The notes below the pieces were generated by a model. It worked only from the letters and a program-made list of their open reading frames with translations, did no database searches and had not been told where the DNA came from. Shown in pieces: positions 48,145 through 61,600 of a stretch of DNA of 64,000 bases (the stretch's first letter is position 1; every line of letters begins with the position of its first letter). Source of the stretch: Anoplolepis gracilipes (taxonomy: Eukaryota; Arthropoda; Insecta; Hymenoptera; Formicidae). The DNA is taken from the NCBI RefSeq assembly GCF_047496725.1, contig NC_132985.1, forward strand, positions 4,858,001 to 4,922,000. Reading direction: 5' to 3'. The translations under genes were made by a program, and so were the position numbers.

Positions 48145-51100
48145 AAACGCGACTACTTGTTTCTCTCTTCATGACACTTCTCTTCGAGCACGATTGGCAG
48201 ATAAGATTGCCTACCAAAAAGTCCCCTACCAGTATTCTGCTCTCTTATAGCGAGAAGAGTTAGCGAGAAAATTAGCTTTATACGAACTTCTATACTGCCG
48301 CGTACACGACGTCCACGTGCGGTACGTGTAACAATTATAATTCCTATACTTGCCAAATAGATGGAACATTAGTATAGTTAGCCCTAGTAGAATAGACGCC
48401 CTGCCCTTCGGCGATCTTTGTCGATTAAAAACAAAAAATATAATTACTTTTTGAATATTGTGTAACTCATTAACAGTGTTCTTCGTATCTGCATCGAAGT
48501 AACTGACTGATGTCGAACTGTGTGTGTGCTCAGTAGCATTGCTCTCATATGAACAATCAGTGTAGTGTGACTTATCTACTAATTCATAAATGTTGCTTAT
48601 TTATATACAAATAAGGTAATTCATATACATATACACACAAATTTAATCTTTTTACACTTTCAGATATATACACGTACAAATAATTAAGGTATCAATGCTG
48701 TGATGACAAATTTAATTAATGTTGGACTAATTTTATCATGGCCACCATCTTAATGATAGTAGTAAGATTAATGTTTTGGGAGAGGCTAAAAGACATCGCT
48801 AATATTTAAACAGAAGAGAGTATATATGATTACTTGTGAATTATTTATTTTATAAATGATTTACACGTATTGCTCTCCATAGATTAACGAATACGGCTTG
48901 ATGTATGTACTGTGATATATATATAAAAGTTGTTTAAGATCACGTGGAATATTTCTATACGCTCTATAATATATGAAAATTGATTAGAGATACGTTGAAA
49001 TTTGTATACATCGAGACATTTCACTGTATGCAACGTAGAGGAACGTATTTATTACGTAAGCACAGCATGTGACTAGAACTTAAATGTTTTTATTTAAATG
49101 TCAAGTTTCACCTACACTTTTATTTAATACAGTTTTTAAATTTGTAGGAGAAATTGACGGACTCTATATTGTTTTGCATTCTTTCTAGATTTTCTCTATG
49201 TGTGTCAAAAATAATTCATTTCTGTAGAATTATGTTATATGCCAGTTACACATGACTAAGGACTTCAAGCTGATACTCTATAAAAACGATATTAGACTGC
49301 TTTTAATTAGCTTACTTAGAGTTTAGTTTTGAGTTTGACCCGGTGCTATAAACAATTTTTATTGTGTAGGATAATTAAATGAAACCATAATATGCGACTT
49401 GTCGATTTTTTTCACTTTTCGCAAGCTTAAAACAGTTGAAATATATGTGTATGGATAACATAAACATAAATCCTTTTCAACTGTGTATAACTTTATCATT
49501 ATTTATTTTAAATACACATTTAGATTTAAAAAAAAAATAGTTTTTTGTTTTTCAAATATTATATAAATTTATGTCGCGTGTTTTTCCACAATAACAATAA
49601 ATTTCTAATTACAATAAATTCATACTTTGCAAAAAATCGTATAATTTTCGATAAATATGTTGCAAAAAAAATATCAAGAGAAATGGACATAACACAGTTT
49701 GTCTTAAAAGTGTTCGTCTTTAGTTTAAATATAAAAGATGATATGATTGAACTGCAATGTTTAAAGATGAAAAAAATCGGCGAATCGATCTTTCTTTATT
49801 AATAATGCATGGTAGTTGTGACCTTTTTGTATTTTCAATAGAGTGTCGAGTATTTTTCGATTCCTTAAAATCTTCGTAGTCGTTTTTTGTAATATTTAAA
49901 TGTATAGATTAAGTCACGTAGGTAAATTATTTACTACATATGGAAATATTTTTAAGACACAATTTCTTTTTAAAACAGGAATGTAAAATTTTAGATATCT
50001 CTTTTGGCAAACACGTTTAGAATAATTTCTATTCACTTTGACGTTTCTTATATAAGTGACTGATTTTTTGCGTTATGTTATCTAGTAATTTGTTATTAAT
50101 TATTTGATATGAAATCTGAAGTGACATCACGAAAAATATATATTTAATAAATTAGTTCTTTGTGCAAAAATCAAAAAGTAGAGTTAGCATGTAATTAATT
50201 GTTATGCTAATTACACAGAAAAGACTGCTCTAAGGAAGAAATATAAATATAGCTTACATAACTGCTTAAATGTTATGCAGAGAGATAAAAAAAAATTAAA
50301 AGAAATAATTATATTTATGAATTTAATATTTTTTAGAATGTGTGAACGTATTATATATAATATGATTCTTATTTTTGAGATATATATATAGTTACACATA
50401 CATAATATCTTGTTTGTAGAGCATAATAATAGAGTATGAAAATCATATTAAATTATGTGTATAATGATGTACATATTTATTTTTATACAGTACTATTTAA
50501 TGTAGTACTTATAGTACGAAAATATTACGAGATGATAGAGAGAGAAAAAAATTATTTATTTAATATGGAATATTTTTTATTATTTTTCTCTACAGTGGCA
50601 CTTTAAATAAACAACTTTTTCTTTCAAATGAAGTAAAAATGACACAAGATTTCTTTGTCACTTCAGATTTATATTTTGGATCAATTACAGTCTCTATTGA
50701 GCATCTCGAGTTTGTAAAACATATTTATCTTTTTTTTTTTTAAGACCGTTATTATTAATTTTGTATTTAACTACTGTATCACATTATTTACTTTGGTGCA
50801 GTTAATTGGGAACAATAAATATGCAATGCTACTATTTGCTTGCTTTTTTTATTTATTAACCCTTCACTCTTTTCTTTTCCTGTTCTAACAATTTCCTGCT
50901 ATTCGGTTTTTGGGGAATCTTTATCTTTACATTTCTTAGTCATCGTCAAATCTATAGTTTTAATTGAACGTTTAATATCTTTTGGAAAAATCAACAACAT
51001 TTTACAATACAACTTTTTGCAAAAATTTTATTTATATTACACACAGGCTACTATTTAATATATTTAAGGATTATGGATATAATAAATTGCAATTTTCTTA

Positions 51101-51428
51101 GGATGCAAATACATTTACAAAATTCAAATTAAATTATTATTTTTAAAATATTTTGAAATAAAATGAACAAGAGATTCACACATTTAGTGTTAGTAAACGA
51201 ATATAAAGACAAGTTTTGAAATTAAATAACAATCTTATTTTACACAAATTAAAGTCTTAATTAAAGTCTACAGTACTTATGAAAAATTACATACCGCATA
51301 ACTAATTTTGCTTTATTATTATTCTTAACATCGTTAGTAATTGATTGCGAATAAACAAAGAAAAAGCCGTGGTGCGTAGTAAAATCTCTCTGACCGCCTT
51401 TCTCTCTTTCTCTCTGTTTCTCCGACAG
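48145..51428 (+). other. Exon 6b 3' UTR and intron to exon 7
   Basis: About 3.3 kb, AT-rich. The first part must be the 3' UTR for the 6b isoform, and the rest is intron for the exon-7 isoform. No independent gene is supported; the 85-codon reading at 49,545 is low-complexity. Confidence 0.6.
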
Positions 51429-52282
51429 CACGAACTAAGCGGAAGAAGAAGCAGCTGCGGCCGCTTTACAGCATCGAGTACTCGCAACCGGAACCACCGA
51501 CGATGCAGGATGATAGCAGCGTGTCACCGAAGCCGATGACGCCGCGCCGGGTGAAGCGACGATCTGTCATCTCGCGGGACAGCACGCGACGTTCGAACAC
51601 GCGGCGTAGCTCGTTACGTCAGTCGCGTCGCAAGAACCCGGTGAACCGCATTATGGACCATCAGGAGAACCTGTATGCCAACACAGGCCCGTCGAGCTGC
51701 ATTGGCACCCTGACGAATCAGAACGTGAGCACGCTGTCGCAGGGGTCTGATCGCACCTTCAGCTATGACAGGATCACCATCGGCGGTTGGGACCGCGAAC
51801 GTAACGCGACAGCTGATCGCAACTGGCAGCCGGAAGCTGTCAACATGGCAGTGTCGTCGCCGGCTCTGTGGCCGCCGCCGCCGCCGCCATCGAACCAGGA
51901 TTCCTCCAACAACTACTCGAACGCGTCGTCCGCTTTCCCAGCCCCTGGCCAGAGCCCTCCTGGCGATTGGGACCAGCACGCGACCACGAGTTCCACGCGC
52001 AACCTCACCGACAATTGGCAGGCGACCTCCGGCGAGCTCGGTGCGATGCAGTGGCAGGGCCAGAGCAACCCTACGTTCCAACAGACTAGCACGCAGAGTC
52101 TGAACGGCGAGGACCTGGAGGAACTCTATAGCAATCGGCCGGCCAGCGCTAGGTCCAGCTACAGTAATTATCACGGTGTCAGGGCGACGCCGCAAGTGCC
52201 GAATCGCACTGACATCGTCAGGCAGAGTCAGCGACAGTTTGTCCTCAGCGGACCACCTGCTTATCAGGATACCGTAATCTGA
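51429..52282 (+). CDS. Nkain: NKAIN alternative terminal exon 7
   Basis: The acceptor CTCCGACAG is followed by a reading in phase with exon 5 (DDS joined to RTKRKKKQLRPLYSIEYS), giving a 459-aa protein with a 283-residue tail. The tail is basic at first (RRVKRRSVISRDSTRRSN), then polar and proline/serine-rich, and ends SGPPAYQDTVI. It thus carries a PPxY motif and a C-terminal T-x-I class I PDZ ligand. GC content and codon use are much higher than in the surroundings, as expected for a conserved exon. It replaces exons 6a/6b. Confidence 0.8.
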
Positions 52283-54445
52283 TACATAGTCGTGTCGAGC
52301 GATGTCGAGCTGAATGTTTCTTATCGAAGATGAAATAATAGATTAAACAGGCCTTATAGAATCTTTTGCTTATTTAATCAATTATATTAATCAGTAAATG
52401 ATGTAATAGATAAATCATAGACATAAAATGAGTGATAATGTCGCCTCACAGGGACATCTTAATGAAAAAAAAGGTACTATTTTTGATAGTGCTAGTCGCG
52501 CACGCGACGCGTTTAATTCAGCAAAAAGAAAATTTAATGAATATAAGATTTGAAGAAGCTGCAATTTTATAATGTGCATTAATTATAACCCTTTACGTAC
52601 TGTTAGTATTTTTCAAGTTGTCATAATTTCAGACATTTGTACTAACTTTATTATTTCGATAATTATATTGTAATTACACCTGTGAGATTTTGCGGGCAGT
52701 ATTGCTGGTAATATTAAAAAGTAATTAATAATTCAACGGGTAAACATCGTGATTTTGCCCATTTCAGAGCTTTACTTGATGCAGATCGATGCGATAGATC
52801 TCTACTAACATTGCATCGCACTATACTGCAAGAAATGACGTCTAGAGACGGAACTTTACTTAAGAATAGCCTTACTAAGAAGAGCGGTCTCTTTTTCTTT
52901 TTCTCTGTTTTCTTTCCTCTTTATATCTCTTATTCAAATCATTTCGCAATATTATTTTAATAAACATCTGCTTGCGTCACTACGCAATCTGCCGATTTAA
53001 TTTTCGATTATATCGTAAATATATATCGATATGACATGATAAAGCTATTTTGAAAACAGCGTAAACTAATTGTTGAAGAGAGTTGTTATATTGATTCGAT
53101 GTACAGAGATTCTGCAATATATAAAATGAATATTTCTACCATTTTTAAAGTATATGGTTTACACGATCGTAATGTGAAGATTATCCTTTTATTCTCAGGA
53201 TAAATTTACCTGACTGACATATGTGAAGTTAGTGTACTTAAGATCTGACGAACGCAAAGAGTTCTAATAGAGTTAGAATTTTTACGCTAATTTTTATCTT
53301 TCATCTTTTTTTTCTCTCGTTGTCAGTAGTTTTCACAGAAACTCCATTCTCATCTTATTTATATCATAGAATTAAGGATTCTCTTATTCTGTTGTGTAAA
53401 ATCAAAAAAAAGCATCGCATATTTTGTAAATATACATTTATAATCACTCATCAAAACATATTTTCGAGAACGCTGTACAAACAAGACAATCAATTTCATT
53501 TATGATCCTTTTAAGTATCATTAGCGGCTATTTTCGACTTTATAGAAATTAAAAAATTCCGGCCTTTTTAAAAGTTATGATATTTTCGAATCTCGATTTT
53601 TTCTATACAACTTGCACAGTTGTGTACATGTATTCGAACAATTATTGAGCGCATGTTTAAGCGTATATAATTAAACTACAGTCTTCCAATTGCTACATAT
53701 CTCGCAACTTATCTAAAGATTATTAGATAAAAATTTATATGCAATACACTTGTGCACATTAGGGACAAATAATAATAACTTACAGAATATAATGGCAATA
53801 ATCATGTATAATATTATGCCGCGTGCAATAATGTTGTAATATTTTACAATAAGTTTAAAATTGTGAAATTTTTCACGTACGGTTTATGTACGTGGGTACA
53901 TAGCAAGAAAAATTGGAATGCCATTATTTACCACACTCATTTTTATAATCTTAATCAAATCGTAATCCTTTTTGGCAAGAGACATTTTTTAAATAAAGTT
54001 TTAACTTATTTTTACTGTTCGATATTCTAAAAAAATAAGATTTACAAATAACTGCTTAAGCAATTTACAATTTAATTAATGGAGAAAATAAATTGTGTAT
54101 ATAAAATGTGCATTTTTTATACATATATTAATTATAATCTTTTTTTTTTTTTATATATTTTACACACTATGAAAGAGAGAATGATTCGTATTGACAAGCG
54201 CGTCGTGAATTTCGTGTAGGAGCGAAGATGGAAACCAAAGTGTTAAATATCGATATACACGTAAGAGACATGTGTCAACTTTAAAACTGCCTCACACACC
54301 GGTTCTGTGTGATTATTGTACAATTTAGTATTAATTCTCAAACCTGTTTCGATGGAGGTCGTAATAAAACGAGTTACTTTGTTCTCTGATTACTTATAAG
54401 AATCTTGGATAGTTTTCTAGCTGTATATAATATTTTTTAATCTCG

Positions 54446-54492
<47 letters not shown>

Positions 54493-55133
54493 AATATTAC
54501 TTAAACAATTTCGTAGTAAGTTTACACACACAGAACAGCTATTTTATCGATTGCAAAGCGAATTATATCGGAGTACTCGGTCATTTTATGAAAATGACTT
54601 CACATATTGCAATACACATTACGTATTTTACAATTTTAAATGACAAGAATTTATGACGATAATTTGTTAATAATAATTGTTCAATCACATTGAAATAAAG
54701 GATACAATTATTCAATATGACGATTACATTATTCGAAGTTTAGATTTATTCTACAATGTATTATCGTGTAACGATTATAAGACAATAAATGTTCATTATT
54801 ATTGATTCTAATATATGTATGTACCCCATATCTACTTTATTTTTTATTCTATGTATCTAATCTGTTTCCAGATCACGTATATACATGTGCAAAGACAGAT
54901 TTATTTTTTATTTTTGTATTTATTTTATTTTCAATTTTTATTTATAATTTTTATGTTATTTTTATAATTATAATTTTTATTTATATTTATTTATGTTTGT
55001 AACAGATAGTATTATAAATATAAATAATTGCCGCGTGTATGACATTTATAACGTGCCAAGATTATTTTATACAAAATTTTGCTGAAATAACGTCTAAAAA
55101 AAATCATTTCGCTCTTTTTCTTTTTCTAGATAA
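52283..55133. other. Exon 7 3' UTR and intergenic spacer
   Basis: AT-rich with (AT)n at 54,448-54,490. I see no gene. Confidence 0.6.
54448..54490. repeat. (AT)n microsatellite
   Basis: About 21 AT units. Confidence 0.95.
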
Positions 55134-55357
55134 TCAGCGTGAATTAGATTGATCCGGTGAACCCGTGACATATTCAAGATTAGCTATAGCAAATATTCTG
55201 TACTCCATCCCTAAATCGTGCGCATGTCCCGGCCGGTTTTTCCTACCTTCCCCACGGGCGTCTGTACGACCCTGCAGTAGACGCTGATCGCCGGGATGCT
55301 GAGGGTCGTCTTTCGCGTCGTTATTGACGTAAAATTGCACGACTGATAAATTTTCAT
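55134..55357 (-). other. GC-rich patch with possible minus-strand exon
   Basis: An isolated GC-rich block about 300 bases upstream of the glutaminase start. On the minus strand an ATG at 55,357 opens 37 codons (including TTLSIPAISVYCRVVQTPVG) up to a good donor, GGGAAG/GTAGGA, near 55,250. Another frame is open for 68 codons. No family recognised. It could equally be the upstream regulatory region of GLS or a processed fragment. Confidence 0.3.
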
Positions 55358-55625
55358 TAAACAGTATTGCCAGTCACGCAAGATTACATTAAGAGATTAA
55401 AGGATCAATTAATATGGATGTCAGTTAATAATTCACGATTCAAAGTGCGAATCAGAGCGGACATTGTAGTGCGACATCGATCAGAAAATTTGGGTCATCG
55501 GTGAGAGGAGGTTCAGGCAACTTTTTTTTACCACTTTACATATTATTCGAATATTTCTTGGCGTGTTGAATAAAGTTATACAAAAGTGATTAAAGAGAAG
55601 AAGGTTTTGCTATCGAAGGGTGGTG
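55358..55625 (+). promoter_or_regulatory. Upstream region / 5' UTR of glutaminase exon 1
   Basis: Sequence before the ATG at 55,626 becomes more balanced in composition (CGACATCGATCAG, TCATCGGTGAGAGGAGG). A transcription start is expected here but no unambiguous core element is visible. Confidence 0.4.
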
Positions 55626-58600
55626 ATGCAGGGAGCGAGGATGCTGAAGATCATGAGAATCGGAGCAAACGAATTCAGAAGACTGCATTCTATCAGCAAG
55701 GTAAAAACGTATTGCGGGAAAGATAGAAAAAAATTTGAGAATGAATCATTAAATGATGGAAATTTGGGAGAATTAATGACATTTATACGAAAGCAAAGGA
55801 GATGTTAAATATGACGTTTCCAATTTTATTACACAATAGTGAGGAATAATACACTTTTTCTAAAATTCGGTATTAATTTATAACGTATTTATAATAATCG
55901 ATTTATTAATTAAATTATCATTTACAAATGTATACCATTCAAAGAAAATCATTCAAGAGATTAATCTGGTCTATTACAACCACGTGGGTGACGACAATGG
56001 CCTATATCGGCGATAAAAATACGTCGTACTTCATATTGCGTCTGTTGTGCCAACGAGATGCTTAAATTAGACTATTGCAGTTAACAAAGTTCGTGTGCGA
56101 CGTACAAATCTGATAATTATCGAGAGTAATATAATTTTTGCATATATTACAATAATATCAATTTTACAATTATACTTCAAGAAATATATTAATACAATAT
56201 TAATTAATAAAATTAATATAATATACTTATATTCAATATTGAAATATACAATTAAAAAAATATATATCTATAAAAATATACATACTTTAAATCCAGTTAT
56301 TTTTTTACTTATTTTATCTGTTAAAATTATTAGTACATAATATTAAAAATATTTGTAAATATGTAAATATGTATATAAAATAATTCCCTGTATGTGTATG
56401 TGTGTGCGTGTGTGTACTCACCATTACAATAAATGTAATTAAGAAGCAAGAGAGACTTTTTTGTAATTTCTTCAAATTTTCTGTATAATATATTTATTTC
56501 CTCTTTAAACTGACAATTTGTTTTTAATTTGACTTAATCAGATTTGTTAAAAAATGTTTGAGTTTTATTCTTTCGCAACAAAACATTTTTTATTTCTATG
56601 ATAAAATATTAAACTCATTTCAGTTATTCAAGTAACGATTACATAACGAGGTACGAGCGGTGAGAGTGATATATTTTACTAATCTCATTCTTTGATCGGA
56701 CAGGCTTTCATTACATTCAATTTTCATTACGTTTATGAGTGCGTAAGCACACATGAATCCCCAATCCCAGTGATCCAAATTAGAGTGCACATGACAAGCT
56801 TCTGCTTAGAATATTAGACATTGATTCATCAAAGAATCAATACAGAGTTGCCTGGCAACCGGTCTCTCTCTATAAGAGCATCTCAAAAATGTTTCTTTAA
56901 TTCATCAGCTGTTATTATGTCCGGTACCTTTTAATGTAACAGAAAGGAAACTATAAAATCATACATACATTTAATAATAATTACGTAATATTTTTAAAGT
57001 TTACGCTTGTTCGATAAAAAAAATAAATACCAATAATATGATTTTGATTGTGCGCTAATTTGTTTCAAATATAAATCTCTTTAATTTTATGCGATTAGAA
57101 GCAGTTTTCCTCTCTTAATTCTTACTAAATGCTATTTACAATTTTGCAGAAACGTGCTGTACCAACATCCACGAGATTTGGAAATGCAAAATATCTGGAT
57201 GCCGCTTTCGGAACTGCAGTGGAATTAGAATATTCCCAGACACGGTAAAAGGAAATTCTTATTTATTATACATTACATTGTTAATGTAATTTTCATCAAA
57301 AATTAAATAAAAGATATATAAAAATACTCTTTTATCAAAGAGTAATATATGAATTTTTTAGGAATTATATTTCTAATATTAATATTTGATACACATTTAA
57401 TTCGATCGTAAAAATATAATGTAATATTAAAATATAATCAAACATGGACAAATTCATAATTGCGATATGTTGCAAGCAAGCGATACAGAATTTATTTTCT
57501 GCAAGGAAGAAATAGTGATCATCGTGCAATAAGTTTATCGATGCAATATAAAATCACTGTGATCTATTGACTTATCACAATTGTTAGATCAAGCATTGTT
57601 ATTGGTCACTATTTAAGTGCATTTAGTAATACGCGATCTCTTAAATCGTGACTTTATTTGTCGTTAAAAGAGCTCGCGGGATAGCAAAATGTACACACAA
57701 GATCGAACGTCGAAATGTTAAACTTCTTGTGATGATTACGTGATCAGTGTTTTCTTTTATTTATTTAAAATTTTATGAAACCAGAACAATGGACGATTTT
57801 GAATTCAGTAATCGTTACAGTGGTACAATCAGTGATTTCAAAGAACTCCCGCTAAGATCTTTTCGGTAAGATTAATTTATTTTTAAGAATTATTATTATT
57901 AATTTTTATTGTAAAAATTGTAATTTTTGACAGTTATAAAACTTTACTAGAAAATATTAAATGTATACATCAAATATTAATTTTTATTAAAAAAACAATT
58001 ATATTAAGAAGCATTTCTGTTAAAAAAAATTAATAAAATAGGAAAAACAATAAAAATAAATATTACTTGTGAAATTACAAATAATTTAAAATTATTTGTA
58101 ATTTCACAAGTTACAGATTTTTTATTTTACAGGATAAATATTTAACATTTTTCAATTTATTACAATTTAATTATTATTCTCACTAAATATTTTATTATAT
58201 ATATGTTACGTCTTATGGATTTCACGATTCTTTCCTTTCGAAAGGCCTCTACAAATATTTAGATATAAGCAATATTTTACTGTATAGCAAGTAAAATATT
58301 AAATCGTATAAAAATTGTTGCGGTGAGACTTCAAAGATCCAACGTTTCATACGTAATAAAATTTCTAACAAATATCAATATAATAAATTAATAATAAATA
58401 AAAATACGTAATAAAATTCTAACAAATACAAGCAAGCCCAAACTTTTAAACAAGATAACGGAAGAAATGCTAGAAATTGAACTATGCGCAAACATTCGCG
58501 AAGACTCTTTAGCATCCTCGCGAAATTACTAAATAAACATATAAATACCATCATAAATTGGAATTGTTGTTTAGACTAGAATCATAAATCATAAATCAGA

Positions 58601-61600
58601 GATAAATCGAAGAATACGGCATAAGGGCTCGCCTGACGGATCACCCCGAAGCAACACCTGCCTACAATAAAATTATTGGAATAGAACAAAAGGCGATAAC
58701 TCCCCCTCTCGATGGTACCAAACTCTTCATTAGTCAAGACGAAAAATCTTTTAACAAAATTTGTGCCAATAAACGAAAGTCTCAAGTCGAAAAGAAACCC
58801 CTCCAAGTCCATGAGGATGTTAATTAAATTCTGATTCGTCTAATCGCCCAACAAAGGGGAGGTGTTAAATCTCTAATTTAAGGGAGGAAAAGCGCGACAA
58901 TCATCATTCTATCCCGGATCAGTCTCAGTTCTCATACTCCGAATCATTCTATCTGCGTTAATACTTGATTTATTTGTGTTTCGATTATTTCGGTTGACCA
59001 TTTTATACTTGTAGCCGCTATTCCGTGGTTAGGTTACTGATTCTTATTGTGTAAAAACAACTGCTGCGTCACCAAGTCTTTGTGGAGAACCACCTGCAAC
59101 CTTCGAGAGCCACACTTTAGGAGCTCTTCCCTTTTATATCTCAGCGGACGCTATAAGTATAGTATATACATATACTTCTAAATGGATATTAAAATTATTT
59201 AATTCGCTCTCTCTTTACTCATAACCAGTTCAGATCACACTTGGTCCCGTCCCGGGTAGATAGAGTTAATTCTCTTATCAAAAAGGGACCAGTTCGGAAA
59301 GTTTGGAAAACAGTGTAAAAGTATAATTCTGTCATTTACCTGCTTTTCCGAGTCTTCAGGTTCGCTCGACCGAGTCATTCGTCCGTAAGACGCTTGACTT
59401 CGGCAGAATATCGTTTACGCCCTTCCTTTCGACCCATCCTTCCCTGGATCTGGACGTAACATATATTTGTGTTTTATTTATTATATAACTTTAGTCAAAC
59501 TTGCGTATCTGAAGTCTAAACACATATAAATATTCTTCTTATCGACCAGAGCTGACCTTTGTTCTCTTCCTCTTTTCTCCACGTGGAGTTTCTCTATTTC
59601 AACTCTAATCAACCCTAATATACAAAGCAATTATTTGTTACTGGTTTCTGTTTGTTAGGATTGTTCGTCATCGAACGCAAATTGCTCTTTTGCACGTTGC
59701 TCTACGCTTGCAAGATGTCACATGCACTAATTTAACATAAATGGTGATACTATTTTAAGATTTTGCCATCGTGGGGGGCGTAAAAATGAAGATCAAGAAC
59801 TTGTTTTCTCTTCGGGTAATATATAAGAATCTCAGTAATTCCCCGGAGCTGATAACGTTCGTTGTCACGATCTTGTAAGCAATCTACAAAAAATCAAAAC
59901 GTTAGACGTTTTCTAGATTTTGTACACATTGATCACGTGTAATATTATGTTTTGAGAATTTTCTGGATTACGCAATATGTAAATTAGTGATTTCTAATTA
60001 TCATATCTTGTGATCAAAGTGCGTTGTAACATAAAATATTTGCTGTGAGAAAAGTGCATGAATAATTTAGAATTAAATTAATTAGGCCATTTTAATAAAT
60101 ATTTTGTTGTAATAAATTTATATGAAAAAGCACAAAAAGGACTAATATTGGATATTAAAATTAACTCAATTTTATTTAACACAATATATAAAATTAATTA
60201 GTCCCTCAATTAATACTTGTGAGAATTATAACTATTATTGTTTTGATTATTTTAACGAAGCGCAAAGCACGACAATCAATATGCCTTACATCAAGGCGAT
60301 CGAATACGATTCCAAATCTAATCGCCAGTTGGCTAAAGTCTCGGAAGATTATGCGATCAAATCGAAAGTTGCGTGTTCGATTTGGGTGGAGAAGAAAAAT
60401 GATCGATCCACCAGGATGTTGGCTCGCTTCCTTAGGTATAATAGTCGCATTAACAATTATTATTATTATCGTCACTAATGCAGAATCGTTTGTCTTGCTT
60501 CTCGTTACAGCGAATACAGCTTCATTCATGACAGCCACTATATGTAGTGAGTACTATGCGCTACATTAATGCATGGCATGATATAAATTGCTCATTATAG
60601 TTAATATATGCATAGCACTCTTAATACTTTATTGATAATATTATAAATAATTCATTGATAATAATTACATTGAAGTCAACGTGTCTGTTTATTGTTTCTT
60701 GAAGTGATCAAGTTTGTTATTTTTCCTTTAACATTTGCTTTGAATTAAACAATGCTTGATAAGAATTTTTATATTTACGTTTACTAACAAGTAAACAGTG
60801 GCTTGCAAATAATATATCAAATTTTAATTTTATGTTTGTTATGTAATATAATAATTTATTATTTAGAATCTTCAACAAAAGTAGCATTCATTATATATTA
60901 TTTTATTATTTATAATTAAAATATGTAGAAAAATAAACAGTTGTGCAAAAAATATTAATAATATTTCGTGTTTTTATTTCTGCAACAACAATGACGTTAA
61001 TGTATTATTCATCCTTTCTTTTTAACAATTATGTGTTAATATTTTATAGTACTCGAGATCAAGATCAAGCAACAAACGCTGAAGATGTTTTATTCGACAT
61101 GTTTAAAAGTGAACCCTCTGGCCTCCTAACAGTGGGAAAATTTTTAGCTGTACGTACAATAAAATTTTGATATTCACATATGTTTGCAAAACATTACACT
61201 TAAAAAAATATAAATTGACATCTATACGTGCATTCAAGGCTTTAAGGACGACTGGCTTGCGGAAGAATGATCCTCGTCTGCAAGAACTTACGGATAATCT
61301 GAAAAAGGAACACACAAAGAAAAATCATGAAAATATATCGCATGAAACGCAAAAATTAAATAGAGAACAATTTAGGAGGTAAGTTTACGATCTTAAGCAG
61401 ATAACATATATTTAAAAAAAAAAGTAAGCAAAATTTAAGAAAATTTTATATGCACTTATAATTTTCAAAATCTTGGTATATAACTCTCTCTTGAATATAT
61501 ATATTTTTTATATAATTTCAAATATAATATATCGTTTTATTATTATTTTTTCAAGTCTAAAGTTTATGACAGAGAAACATTTTTTATTGCGTCGCTCTCT

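Noticed and set aside
49545..49802. 85-codon ORF in the last NKAIN intron
   Set aside because: Lysine/phenylalanine-rich reading of AT-rich DNA, no family.
51614..52195. 193-codon minus-strand ORF
   Set aside because: Antisense shadow of the GC-rich NKAIN exon 7; arginine/valine-rich composition typical of a complementary frame.
60219..60569. 116-codon ORF overlapping the GLS alternative first exon
   Set aside because: Hydrophobic reading in another frame; the 60,281 frame has an ATG, a donor and matching phase to the next GLS exon.
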